This document shows, piece by piece, positions 47,301 through 58,400 of a stretch of DNA of 64,000 nt. This DNA is from Pagrus major. Its lineage: Eukaryota; Chordata; Actinopteri; Spariformes; Sparidae. Below the pieces are notes generated by a model, which worked only from the letters and a program-made list of their open reading frames with translations, was not told the origin of the DNA and did no database searches. The translations under genes were made by a program, and so were the position numbers. Location: contig NC_133223.1 in assembly GCF_040436345.1 (NCBI RefSeq), forward strand, positions 8,102,847-8,166,846, read 5' to 3'. Position 1 is the stretch's first letter. The number at the start of each line of letters is the position of its first letter.

Positions 47301-50300
47301 CACTTTTTTTTTTTTTTTTTTTTTTTACCAGGCCTTGTCACAGCAATCTTTTCCCCATTTTATCTCAATGCTCTACTTTTCTACAGTAAACATTGACTGT
47401 TTGTAATTAGGCTGGACCAGATGTGTAACATTACATTGCAAAAAAAAAAACAAAGATTTTTTTTTTTAAAAGATACCTTGGTTTTTTATATATGAGAAAT
47501 AAATATTAAATGTACTAAAAACATGACATGAGTATTACTGAGGATGTCACAGCTGCTTTTAGAGGATTTTCAGAAAACCTGCACTTCAAGAAAAAAACAG
47601 ACATAATACCACTAATAAATGTACATAAATGCCACCATCCTCCTTGCAAAAAATATGTCATTCTATCCCTTTATATCACATTGTTCAGACAACATGGAGT
47701 CTCCAGAGCTGCCTGTGTTTTGCACCCCGGGGCTTAAAATCAAAAAGACAAACGGTCACTGCTCGCCACCCACACAAGGGAATGGTGACCCAGAACCCTC
47801 CACGAGCAACCAGCCTACCACCCCAGATGTTCCAGTTTTTCAAACCCCATACGTGAACCGAATGGTCAGCACCAAAAAGGTACAATGAATGAATGTGTGC
47901 ACATGGAACATTTATTTGATGATATAACTTCTCTCTTTCTTACTTGTGGGTCTTAATAGTCAAATGTTCCCCCTGGGTGATCAATAAGAATGATCTTATC
48001 TTAAAGGTGGTTTTAAGCTATACTAATGTGATAAAAATATATTTTTTTATTTACTTATCCAGACTTGCTGATCAGAGAAACTTTTAGCTCAGAGTTTGTG
48101 CCTTTCTGCATGTCTTCACAGAGTGCTCAGCAGCCTGACCCCATCAACATACAAACAGATGACGATAGCCAAACTTTCAAACTTCAGATGTCTCCTCGTA
48201 ACAGATCAATCAACTCCAAGCGCTCCTGGGAATACAATGTGCCAGAGATGTCCATCTCGGGTGAGGAGGACCAGATGCCAGAGATGCCAAAGCTGGAGTT
48301 TGCTTTGGACAATTATTTACAAAATGTAAGACAAAAATTCACCACAGTTTTATCTGAAGGTTGTTGTAATTTCTAAAGTAAAGTATGACAAATCATTGTG
48401 TGGTTAAATGTGGTTTACAGACCAATCAGAATACACTAGAGGAATATAAAGTCAGGAAATGGCAAAATAAGTAATAAATAACGACTTTTGACTCCTGTAC
48501 AATGATATAAAGACTTCATATTTAAAGATAAACTTCTTTATTAACTGTTTGCCTGCAGTCTTACGTGTCTTATATTCACTCCAGAAAAGTGCCAAAATGC
48601 TGAAGAAGACCAGTGAGCATGAAAAGGTGACCAAGGAGCCTACTGTTAATAGTCTGGAGCTGGACGGACCAACCCAGGAGTTCAGTTTGGGAACACCTCG
48701 CCTCAGGATGGACTTCGGAGACCCCAGCACACCAGAAATGCCAGAACTCAGCTCAGTTACACAGGACATCTGTAAAGTGTGTACCTCGAGTTTTTAGATT
48801 GATTTACATGCCTTCAAGCTACTTCTGGTTTTATCTCATGACCAAAAAGAAAAACAACTTTGACATATTATCCAAAACCAACTTTACAATATGTCAAATT
48901 CAACTTTCCTGCCACACTCCTTCTGTGTTTTTATGATTTTTCTTTTCTTTTGTAGCTTGTGTCTCAGGCTCAGTTGAAGAGGACTGCCATGGCCATTGTG
49001 CACCCAAATGTCAAGGCTGACAAATATAAAAGCAGGTAAAGTATCTCAGAAAACCACTTATTTCTAACCAGGGATTGATCCATTTTAAAGAAACATTCGG
49101 TATAGGAGGCAAAACCTTCGCTAAAGACATTTTAATTGGAATCTCCCCACTAAAGTTGCAAGATTCAAGGTAGTTGTCACATGCTCAGAGATACAAAAAG
49201 TAAAACCTGCAGTGAATTGAAGCAGGTTCTCAGTTACTGTGCAGGAATATCAAAGTGATCATAAATAGAATAAAATATATATAAAATGCAAGCTGAAACT
49301 ATACACCCAAGGCTTCAAGATCAGTTGATCTTTTTTGGATGTATCTGCTGACCTGCAGGCTCCTAAAGTCCACCACTGTTACCTTTGCTGACATTCAGGG
49401 TCAGGATCTTTAACGCGCAGCCCTGTGCCAGATTGTCTAACTAGTTCTGGTAAGCCTGTTCATTGTTGGTGGTGATCAGGCCTCCTACCACTGTGTCGTC
49501 TGTGAATTTGAGGATAGAGGTGGAGATAAGGGTTAATGAGCCGAAAGGGATGGCTCCTTGTCTGAACCACCTGCGGCCCAGTGGTGAGGAAGTTGTGGAC
49601 CCAGTTGCACAATGGGATGTTCAGTTCTCAGATCCTCGTCTTTGTGGACGTACCTTCGTGCAGATCAGACAAGATCAGACTGCTACTGAGTCGAAGAAAA
49701 TAATACTAATTATGACATTCAGGGACTTAGTATCATTTATATTTATTTTTTTTTTTTTTACATTTGGGAATTTTTAGAGGGTTAGTTTTGTCAATCCTGT
49801 CTGTTTCAAATAAGAATGGATGTTTATTTCTTTCCACAAACTGTCTTTATTTGTGCTGTCCTAAAAATCATACATGCCTTTATTTTATTTTTTTTGTTAT
49901 TGTTTTTTTTTTTTTTTTAAGATTTTAATTGTGACATGTTCTATCCCATCCAGTCCTCTTGCCAAAGCCGTGAGTGTGTCTGTGGTGTCGGAGAGTGAGT
50001 TCCAGAGTTTACCAAGCTACCTGAGGCAGATGACTCTGCCCAACCTCAACCAGACAATCCACAACATCAACAAATTCATAGCAGAGTGGCCAGGTCAGTG
50101 CTACAGTTCACTTATGATTAAAGTTAATTAATAAGTATATTGTCTAAATATATTGTTGTTGAAAGTCAGAGGATTCATTAAAAAAAAACAATGCATTACA
50201 TTGCATACATAATGTTTATCTTGTGCTTTGGATACATCAGAATGATAAGTCGGATGTCAGAGTGAGAAATTTTCTGAGACACAAATGACCATTAATCTTG

Positions 50301-53300
50301 TTACCAGGTTAGAAATAAGAGATGTTGTGTCAGTCAACAGGAACACCTCGTTAAGATGACTAAATTGACAACACAACGATGCCTTGTTTGGTGTAGAAAT
50401 GAATATTTTCCATACTTTCTTATTTATCGTCCGTTTATTGTTTTGAAGTTACTGCCCAGCTTTGTTTGTTAAGCTCCAAAACATCCATGTTCAAATTTTA
50501 GTTTAGAGTTTAGAAATAATGTCCCTACTGTCAGGTTTTCTGGACCACGAAGGCAGTGTCTCAAATATGCCAGTTGAACTGGAAATCATCAACTCAACAG
50601 GTTTACTTTATTGGATTGGAGGAGCACTTAGTATCCTGTATTATGTGGACATTGTTTCACATTTAAAAGAAAAGCTGATGTTATGATTAATGCTAATAGA
50701 AATGTTTTATTAGTTGGACTGTTGACGTCGGTCAATTAACAGCAATGGTTTCCACTAGAGCCCGACCAATATGGGATTTTTGAGACCGATACTGATTTAA
50801 GAGGGTAAAAAGCCACCGATTGCTGGGATGGCGGCCAATATTCTGAATTAGACCTTTTCTATGTGGATTGTGTACAGTTAATTTTAACTGATCATAAAGT
50901 ATATTGTACATACAAAATACTGATCTGAAAAGTAACTATCAACTATAGCTGTCAAATAATACATGCAGTGGAGTAAAAAGTACAATATTTCCCTCTGAAG
51001 TGTCGTGGAGTGGAAAAAGTAGCAGAAAATGGTATTGAAATACTGGAGTACAATTTACAGGTACTTTGTACACTTACTTGAGAACAGTACTTGAGTAAAT
51101 GTACTTGGTTACATTCCACCACTGCTCTCTACTAAACCACTCATCCTCTATCAAGCTGGCTATGACATTCACGCTGCAGATTTGTTCCAATTCTGAACCA
51201 TTATTTCAGTGAATTAGACTCCAATCAGAAAAGCCTATTTGTTGACTATCAATACATGTCATTTTTAGCAATATTTCACTGTTAACATTTAGCATTAACG
51301 AGTATGATAAGCTCATTGTCACAGAGAGCAAATGATAGGGACGTTGTTTATTTACTTTCCATCAAATGGACTCAAAACACTGCACAGTCTTCTGCTGAAC
51401 TGCTGAAAGATGCTCAGATGCTTATAGCTTGACCTTTGAATCTGCTATGTTACTACTGAACTGACAAACTCTAGCTGGCAAGCTACCTCATTAACATGGC
51501 AACATGTGATAAGCATAAGATGATGACGGTTGTCAGAGGAGAGTAAAATATGGGCACGTTGTTTATATAATTTCCAGTACTGCATCTCACCACCTAGCTC
51601 TTGGGTAACAATATAACGTTAAATAAACACCCAGTACTTGTCTCAGATGCAAACCACCAAAAGATGCTTTCCTTTCAATCTGTGTTACTGACTGACATGA
51701 CCGTACTATAGCTGGCTAGCTAGCTACCTTTGCTAACATTAGCAAGCAGATGTCATATAAGCATGACTGACATGACGCTTGGGACAGGGTTAACATTATA
51801 TTGAAATGGAAACGATGGCGTCATTGTTTCTTAAAATTCGAAAATGTATTTCACTGACAAACCATATCAGCACATATCACAACACATATACTGCAAAACC
51901 AAGATAACTGTAATAGGCCCATTTAAGGGCCATATCGGCCAATAAAATTCACAGAGCGATAAATCGGTCGGCTCTAGTTTCCACTTGCATAAGCTCTAAA
52001 TCAATACAACCAGGTGTTGATCTTGGTTATGTTTGCATTATAGAAGACCATGTTGTGTAGTCCTTTGTACTGACTGTATGCATATGGTATTAAATGCAAT
52101 GGGCTGCCCATGCCACTCAATGACCAGTGCTCCTCCACAGCCTGAGTCAAGCCGTAACCATGAAAGTAGAATACACAGTATCTCATGTAGTTCATTAATT
52201 TAAAAGAATCTGATAGCGACGCATGACTATTTAATCTTTGGAGTCAATTTACACCACAGGGCTGTATTACATGGTATCTGTGATATCACACTAGCCGGTG
52301 TAAACTCACTGCACTCATATGTGTAACTAGTAGCAGGCATAAACCACATCAACTCGATCAATAAACTACTATAGCAACCGGTCATGGCCCAAAGAGGGCC
52401 GCCTACACCTTGTTACAACTTTTAACTGTACCTCAGGAGGTAGGGTGGGTTGTCCAGTAATCGGAACGTCGCTGATTCAGATCCCCGGCTGTCGAAGTAT
52501 CCTTGAGCAAGATACTGAACCCCAAATTGCACCTTGCATGGCAACCTCTGAATGTATGTGAGAATGAGTGAATGTGACAAGTGTTGTCAGGCGCTTTGAG
52601 CTGCAGTTGACTGGTAAAGCGCTGTAAAGGCTCGAGTGGTGAGGTCATTTCACCTTGGGATTTGGTTTACGTCCAACAACCACAGTGCAAGTCAAGGAGA
52701 ATGCATGTGGTCATGTAAATTGCTGCATTTTCTTCCATATGGTGCATGCTATAAGTGATATCATGTAATTAACTTAGTGACAATGAGTGGCCTAAAGGTG
52801 CTGTCAGAAAGAAAACCTGTGACATCAATATAAAATAAAACTGAACAAAGTTAATGATTACAAATTGGATAAGGATGAGACACAGTAGATAAGATTTACT
52901 TTTGTATGATGGCAAACTTTGACCACAATAAATTGCAGTTAAAACTATTTTATTATCTCAAATTACAAACTGTCACATAATGGCTATAATTAATGGGGTA
53001 CTGACAGATAATGGTCCAACAAGAACATTTGGAGTAGATAAATGGTCCTGCTGTCAGGTGTGCTGCTATGGAACTGTCTCAGCAGATGTTGCCCATAGCA
53101 ACAGAATGTACGACTGAAATTGGTAGTAATTTGAGTGGATTCCCAGTTTAACATTTATTTGTCTGTAATATGTTTTCGAATAGAAAATAACCTCCCGTCA
53201 CTCAAAACCCAGTCAAGACACCAAAACAAGGGGATGCCTCCAGTTGAAGCACATAAAAGCAAATATTTGTTGGTCTACTGGTATACTCACAAACGATCTC

Positions 53301-53586
53301 ATTAACAAGAAGTACAATGAGAAACAAAACAACATGGGACCTATTAAGAGCACTTTTTGGCAGCTGTCTGATGCATCTAACTGTTCTGTTCTGTTCTGTT
53401 CTGTTCTGTTCTGTGGCGCCCTCTGCAGGAGAAAAGACAGAGCTTCAGATGGAGGAGCTGAGGCGGATTACCAATGTTGGAACAAAGACTCCTGTGTACC
53501 TCCTCTGTCTGACTGAGCTCAAGAGGCTGACACATGTGGGAGGAGCCAGGGACACCTCTGTATACAAACTGTGCACACGCAGCTAA
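44361..53586 (+). CDS. ska3: Spindle and kinetochore-associated protein 3
   Basis: Eleven exons: 44361-44478, 44586-44647, 46075-46246, 46435-46873, 47004-47065, 47689-47879, 48122-48325, 48585-48776, 48956-49035, 49954-50093, 53429-53586; 605 aa, phases agree. SKA3 joins SKA1 and SKA2 in the outer-kinetochore complex that tracks microtubule ends and is recruited to Ndc80 after CDK1 phosphorylation. The N-terminal coiled coil starts MDP and has the family spacing (FxxKLRxLAxTLExETAxLQ, then SSEVGTLK and KYGYQPP). Conserved blocks follow: TPQLSDFGLSE, TPKCALRMDEEEVQTPQ, FGISEHTMCL, VFCTPGLKIKK. Many Ser/Thr-Pro sites are visible, typical CDK1 targets. The protein is much longer than human SKA3 (412 aa): extra MPEM/TPEMP-type repeats (about 380-470) and a C-terminal region (about 520-605) resembling the SKA1 winged helix. 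An E2F palindrome precedes the gene. Confidence 0.93.
45192..45893. mobile_element. TAGGGCTGGGC-type DNA element interrupted by a nested insertion
   Basis: The left end TAGGGCTGGGCAATATATAC and the right end (reverse complement) TAGGACTGGGCAACAAAATC are inverted repeats. The internal order matches 8703-9055, but about 400 bp extra (45279-45671) sits inside. Located in ska3 intron 2. Confidence 0.7.
45279..45671 (+). mobile_element. hAT-like element nested in an older element
   Basis: Bounded by GTCATATG (45271-45278) and GTCATAAG (45672-45679), a 7/8 match that fits an 8-bp hAT target duplication. The left end TAGGTGTCGACAATACGACT and interior match the element at 56656-57138 (opposite orientation). 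The right terminal repeat is missing about 12 bp. Confidence 0.65.
49320..49690 (-). mobile_element. LINE reverse-transcriptase fragment in ska3 intron 9
   Basis: On the minus strand a conceptual FTDDTVVGGLITTNNEQAY block (about 49455-49515) resembles the FADDTTVVGLI active-site motif (motif C, the catalytic Asp pair) of non-LTR reverse transcriptases, followed by NxLxLNVSK-like remnants. An in-frame stop and frameshifts mark it as dead. Confidence 0.75.
50756..51976. mobile_element. hAT-like non-autonomous element with exact 8-bp target duplication
   Basis: GTTTCCAC occurs at 50748-50755 and again at 51977-51984. The ends are inverted repeats: TAGAGCCCGACCAATATGGG on the left and, reverse-complemented, TAGAGCCGACCGATTTATCG on the right. 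TAGAG ends and an 8-bp duplication are diagnostic of hAT transposons. The 1.2-kb interior includes a GTACTT-rich block (about 50990-51120) and no transposase frame. It sits in ska3 intron 10. Confidence 0.85.
52430..52635. mobile_element. SINE-like repeat in ska3 intron 10
   Basis: Contains GGTAGGGTGGGTTGTCCAGT, GATTCAGATCCCCGGC (a decayed B-box-like block) and CCTTGAGCAAGATACTGAAC, which recur in abundant fish SINE-like repeats, followed by a GCGCTTTGAG end. Assignment to a named family is not possible by eye. Confidence 0.5.
53381..53414. repeat. (TTCTG)n pentanucleotide tract next to a splice acceptor
   Basis: Six to seven tandem TTCTG units end about 14 bp before the acceptor AG (53427-53428) of the last ska3 exon, so they form most of its polypyrimidine region. 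Confidence 0.9.
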
Positions 53587-54502
53587 AGTTTGCTCGGACA
53601 CATCAGAGTTTGTCCGATTGGGAGCCCAAGCATAGTCTCCTGCCTGTAAAAACCTGCCTGTACCTCCATCTTTGACTTACTGAAATGCTGATCTTTGGTT
53701 AACTATTATGCTTTTAACGATATATCTACACTGCAAAAAGAAGACTTAACAAGAGGAATCCTGACTGATTAACTTTACCAGAGAAAGCAGGCATGCAGAC
53801 TTTTGTATTTAGATTGTAAATAGTTCTGATGCATGGACAGTCAATAATTTGTCCTTCTGTAGTGTTATTCTGGTTTCAAACTGACCTGTGATAAAATCAT
53901 AATACATTATTGCACATAATGCATGAATAAGCTCAAGAAAGACTATTAACAGTGTAGCATATTAAAAACACATATTCATGTATTAGCATACTAAAAGTTT
54001 AATTAATGGCTCAGTGTAAGTGTGTGACCTGAACTCCATGCAGCAGTAATAATTAAGGCGAGAAAAATCCCTCTATGGCCCCAGTACAATTGACTTCCAG
54101 CAACCAGAGGGGGACCCTGACTTTAAGAATTCTGTCATATAAAAATGTAAATATGCACACAATAGTTTGAATCAACAGATATTTGATATTCAGAAATGTG
54201 AACTTCTACAATTCAATGATGACTGGGCAAACTCCATCCGTTAATGGAGATCATGTGATACACTGGAAAGATTCAGAACAGCTGCTAATCTATTTTGTGG
54301 TAGGGGTTATTTTATCAACCTCTGTTTACAGGGCAGAGTACTTTCTATCTCAATCGCTGTATGACATAGCATCAAGACTGTCCTTTCATGGGCCCCACTG
54401 AGGGGCCTGGTTCAGAACATGAACAGCCCTTGAACAAGAGTACAGAGTACAGCTGTTGTCCGAATACTTTTGGCCATATAGTCTATATAAACTTTGTTCT
54501 TT

Positions 54503-54839
54503 AAAGGGGCACTATGTAGTTTTGGAGATAAAATTCTAACTCAAAATTTTAATATTTACAATATTAATGATGTAATAATACAAACTCATATTTTTATTTT
54601 TAAATAACTGAATAAACAAGCTTTTCTCAGAGGAAAATAAGGTCCCCAGAACACTGTTTGAAGCTAGAACGGTGTCAGGGTCCGCCACATATAAACAAAG
54701 TAAGATAGTATGAAATTGTGTTGTCCTTTAAGGTCAGTTTGTTTATTCAGTTTACTTTGTTTGGGCATAAAAATCCAGGCAATGAAGATCTTTCTCTTCT
54801 GCTTAAAAATTCTTCCCCTAAACTACATAGTGCACCTTT
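54503..54839. mobile_element. AAAGGNGCACTATGTAGTTT-type MITE, copy 2
   Basis: Left end AAAGGGGCACTATGTAGTTT; right end (reverse complement) AAAGGTGCACTATGTAGTTT. Longer interior than copy 1, with TTTACAATATTAATGA shared. A truncated third copy ends at 63564. Confidence 0.85.
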
Positions 54840-55374
54840 TAATAATGTAATTGTACAGCGGCAAAAATGATAAAACTATATTTAAAAAAAAAAAAAAAAA
54901 AAAAACTTCCTTCTTGCACAGCATTTAAAGTTGTGTTGGTGCTTTAGATGATGAGCAGAATCACTGCTGTCTGCTGTGAATGAAAGCCACATGATGTGTA
55001 TCTGTTCTTTCCTCGTTAGCTCCACTCAGGTCCAGCACTGTCATCAGGTAACCAGGGTAACGTCAGCGAGTTGTAGCATCTAGCTAATCATCTCCGTTAT
55101 GCTAGCCGAACCGCTGTGCTAATGTTTTCTGCGGCTGCGACCTCTTCAGTTCCTCTGTACAGACTCCTGAAACCAAACATGCTTCACATTTTAATGGTTT
55201 TCACGATATCTGCGTTGGTTAACTTTAATTCCACACCGTTTGCTCTGATGCAGCACCGCGTGAGTTAGGATCGCATTTCAGTGACGTCGCCCTAAAATGA
55301 TCCAATTAGATCGCTGGATGCAAACGACCGTTGGTGACGCTACAGCAGTTTTTTTTCTCCCACCCACTGGTCGT

Positions 55375-55386
55375 CCACCATTTTGG
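55375..55386 (+). promoter_or_regulatory. YY1-like site upstream of the THAP gene ATG
   Basis: CCACCATTTTGG matches the YY1 core (CCATNTTG). It lies 59 bp upstream of the ATG, a position typical for YY1 near transcription starts. Confidence 0.4.
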
Positions 55387-55444
55387 GAGTCAAAACAGCC
55401 AACAAATAGCAGCGCACACTTCCACGCTTCTCCGTAGCCTTACT

Positions 55445-58400
55445 ATGGTTCACACATGTGTGGTGGCAGGCTGTAGGAACAGAAGGACACCGGGCACCAC
55501 CTTATCTTTCTACCGTTTCCCCCGGGACCCCGACAGGAAGCAGCGCTGGATAGCTGCTGTGAATCGAGAGGGCTGGGTGCCGAACGACGGCAGTCGGCTG
55601 TGTAGTACTCACTTCATCTCAGGTACTGTGTGAGTGCAGAGCAGGGCTGGAACAAGAAGTCTCACGGTTTGTTTTGATCCGGGTCAGATTAATGTTGCTG
55701 GAACTTCACATAGAGATATTTCTTTAGAGATATAGATAGTTTTGATGTGGGTACGTTATTATTAGTAAATATGTAATTTAGTGGGGACAGTCATCATAGT
55801 GGCGTAATTACAATGGGTGGTACATTTGATTAATACGTAAATGTTTTCCAAACTATGGAGTCCTGTTCATTATCGATTCCAGTTTTTATTATTTTATTAG
55901 TCAGTAATTAACAGAAGTTATCAGAACCAAACTGACGTCATAAACTTAGCCTAGCTTACTTTGACGATCAACGAAGAACCTCAAAGCAATTAGTTTAAGG
56001 AAGAAAACCAAATGTATTTGCAGTTGTGAGTCCTAAAGTATAAAGATTAATTGATAATCGAACTTAAACTTGATTTGTTGCGAAAGGTACTTGCATTTCA
56101 TTAATCCAAATGTCGGGACCTGTGCCAGTTCTGTTTTCAGTTTATTCGGGCGAAAGACTTAAAAGGCTGTTTAGTTAAAGGTTGATTGACACTGCAAACA
56201 AATAGGGGGCAGCAAATCAGCGGTTTAGCAGCTAACTGTATTTTCTTTATGCATCCATGGCTGTAGTTGCTATTAGCTAGTTAGCTCAGTTTGCCATGCA
56301 GCTAGCTTACTACAAGGGGAGTGTTGGTGTTTACACAGATAGCACAGGAGCTTTGGCCCGCCTGGAGGTTTGATGGCACCAGAACTGGAGCTGGACGAGC
56401 AGGCAACAGAACAGGGCTCAGCAGCTGCCAGGATGGTTTGACCTACAATTCTTACATATTGCACCTTTTTAATACTTTAAGGGAATCAAAGCCCAAATAA
56501 ATTGAAAATGTGTTCATGTTATTATCACACCTCTTTTTTTCATAGTTTACTTTGTCTGGTGTCTGCAAGTTTTTAGTTTCATAGTTGTATTTGCTGTTGT
56601 AGATGTATTGTTATTGTGCTCTGATTCCTAATGACTCATATGAAGATATTTCAATTAGGGGTAGACCGATTATCGGCCCTGGAAGATTATCGGGGCTGAT
56701 ATTCAGCATTTTCTGATTCTCTGTATCTGTGATTTTTCTGTCGGATTGGTCAAATAAACTAATTTAAAAATCTGTTACTTTGGCTCTGATGCAACATCCT
56801 CTCACACAATGTCCACAACACAATTAATAGCCTGTAAACACTGAGTAATCAGAATCTGCAAAGTAACTAGTAACTAAATGTATACAATAAATGTAGTGGA
56901 GAGGAAGTACAAAGTAGAATAAAGTGGAAATAATCAAGTAAAGCACCTGAAAATTGTACTCAAGAACAGTACTTGTGTAAATTGAAATGAAGTTTATTCC
57001 ACCACTGATTGTTCATTTTGATACAAAGATTTTCATTTTTACTGCAAATGATTATCTGTCCCAAATACTGGTTTTCAGTCTCCTTCATTTCTAATAATCG
57101 GTATCAGCCCTGAAAAAGTCATGTCGGTCAACCCCCTAATTTCTATATTTCCTATCTGTAACACAAGAACAAATAACTCCCACACATTGTTGTCTTCACT
57201 TGCGATCAGGCTATAACCTGATGAAGGTCTGTGTACCCAAACGTTGTTACTGTATTTTTCAATGAATGCATTATATGAATTTTTAAGCCGTTAACCAATA
57301 ATTACCTGCTTCTCCAGATAGCGATAAGTTTACCAATGATTTCACACTTTTATATTTTAAAAATAATTTAATCAACTCTACATTTATTTACACCAAAGGG
57401 TAAGAAAGACTAAGAAGTAATGAGCAAATATGGATGATTTAATATTCAGGTAAGATGTACCTTTACTGATTTGAAATTCTTTTTGACACAGCAGCATAAG
57501 GGAATAAACAGTGTGCAAACAACAAGAAAGAGCAGCAGCATGAGGTAGGAATCGACTAAGAGAAGAATAAAACTCTACTCAAATAGATAAGATAAAATAG
57601 AATAGAAACACGATATACACCAAACCAGAGCATGTTTGGTAAATTGCAATCGTGTTGTCTTCCTCTGAAACTGTTAAAAAATCGACCACACCAGCAACAC
57701 CATGTTTGGCTCTCTAGTGTACAGCGTGCTACACTTGTTTTTCTTCTCCTTAGTCTTTTTACTTTCTGTATTTTATTACTGTTTGGCAAACCAACTTTAA
57801 AGAAGCATACCACCACTGACTGTACTGTGTTTGTTAAGTCAACAAACGCAATTTAGCGTCATGTTACTGATTCACTGATAACCACATACAGCCAACAATA
57901 TACATTTCCCAATATCGGGCAGATAATTAGTCTGCCGATATATATCCTGCATCCCTGAATTTGTCTTGATTTAAAGTAAGGAGGAAGCTGTGCAGGAGTT
58001 TTTGTGCAGATGTTTTGCTCTGTCAGTCTGTAACATGGACAGTGGACAGTGTGGACAGTGTGTCTTCACAACAGAGTAACTGAGAATAAGAAGTTGGATG
58101 AGGTTACTGTAATGACTTGGTCCTGTTATGATTAGTTCAGTGTCACACTACTGCCTGTTTCATCAGTATGCTGTTAACTTTAAAGATTGTGTTGCTGCAA
58201 AATCATACTTGTGTATAAAACTTATCAAACTAGGGCTTTAATTTTCCATCAGAACAGCCATAATTTGTCACACCCACAAGAACCCTCATTAGACAGATCC
58301 TTATCCTAAAACTAGCTCCTAAAAATCTGTTGCTCTTTCAGCTGCTATCAAACTGCTCACTTTGCTCTTTTTGGGTGGGACAATGTACCAGCTTACACAG

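Larger units (their letters stand above)
53587..55444. other. Intergenic region between ska3 and the THAP-transposase gene
   Basis: Contains the presumed ska3 3' UTR (ATTAAA near 53962), a MITE (54503-54839), an A22 tract at about 54882-54904 and the promoter of the next gene. No other gene is seen. Confidence 0.55.

Noticed and set aside
57180-57260. CCTGATGAAGGTCTGTGTACC-like block as a gene fragment
   Set aside because: It is a widespread fish repeat motif (GATGAAGG...CCAAACGTTG); no coding context.
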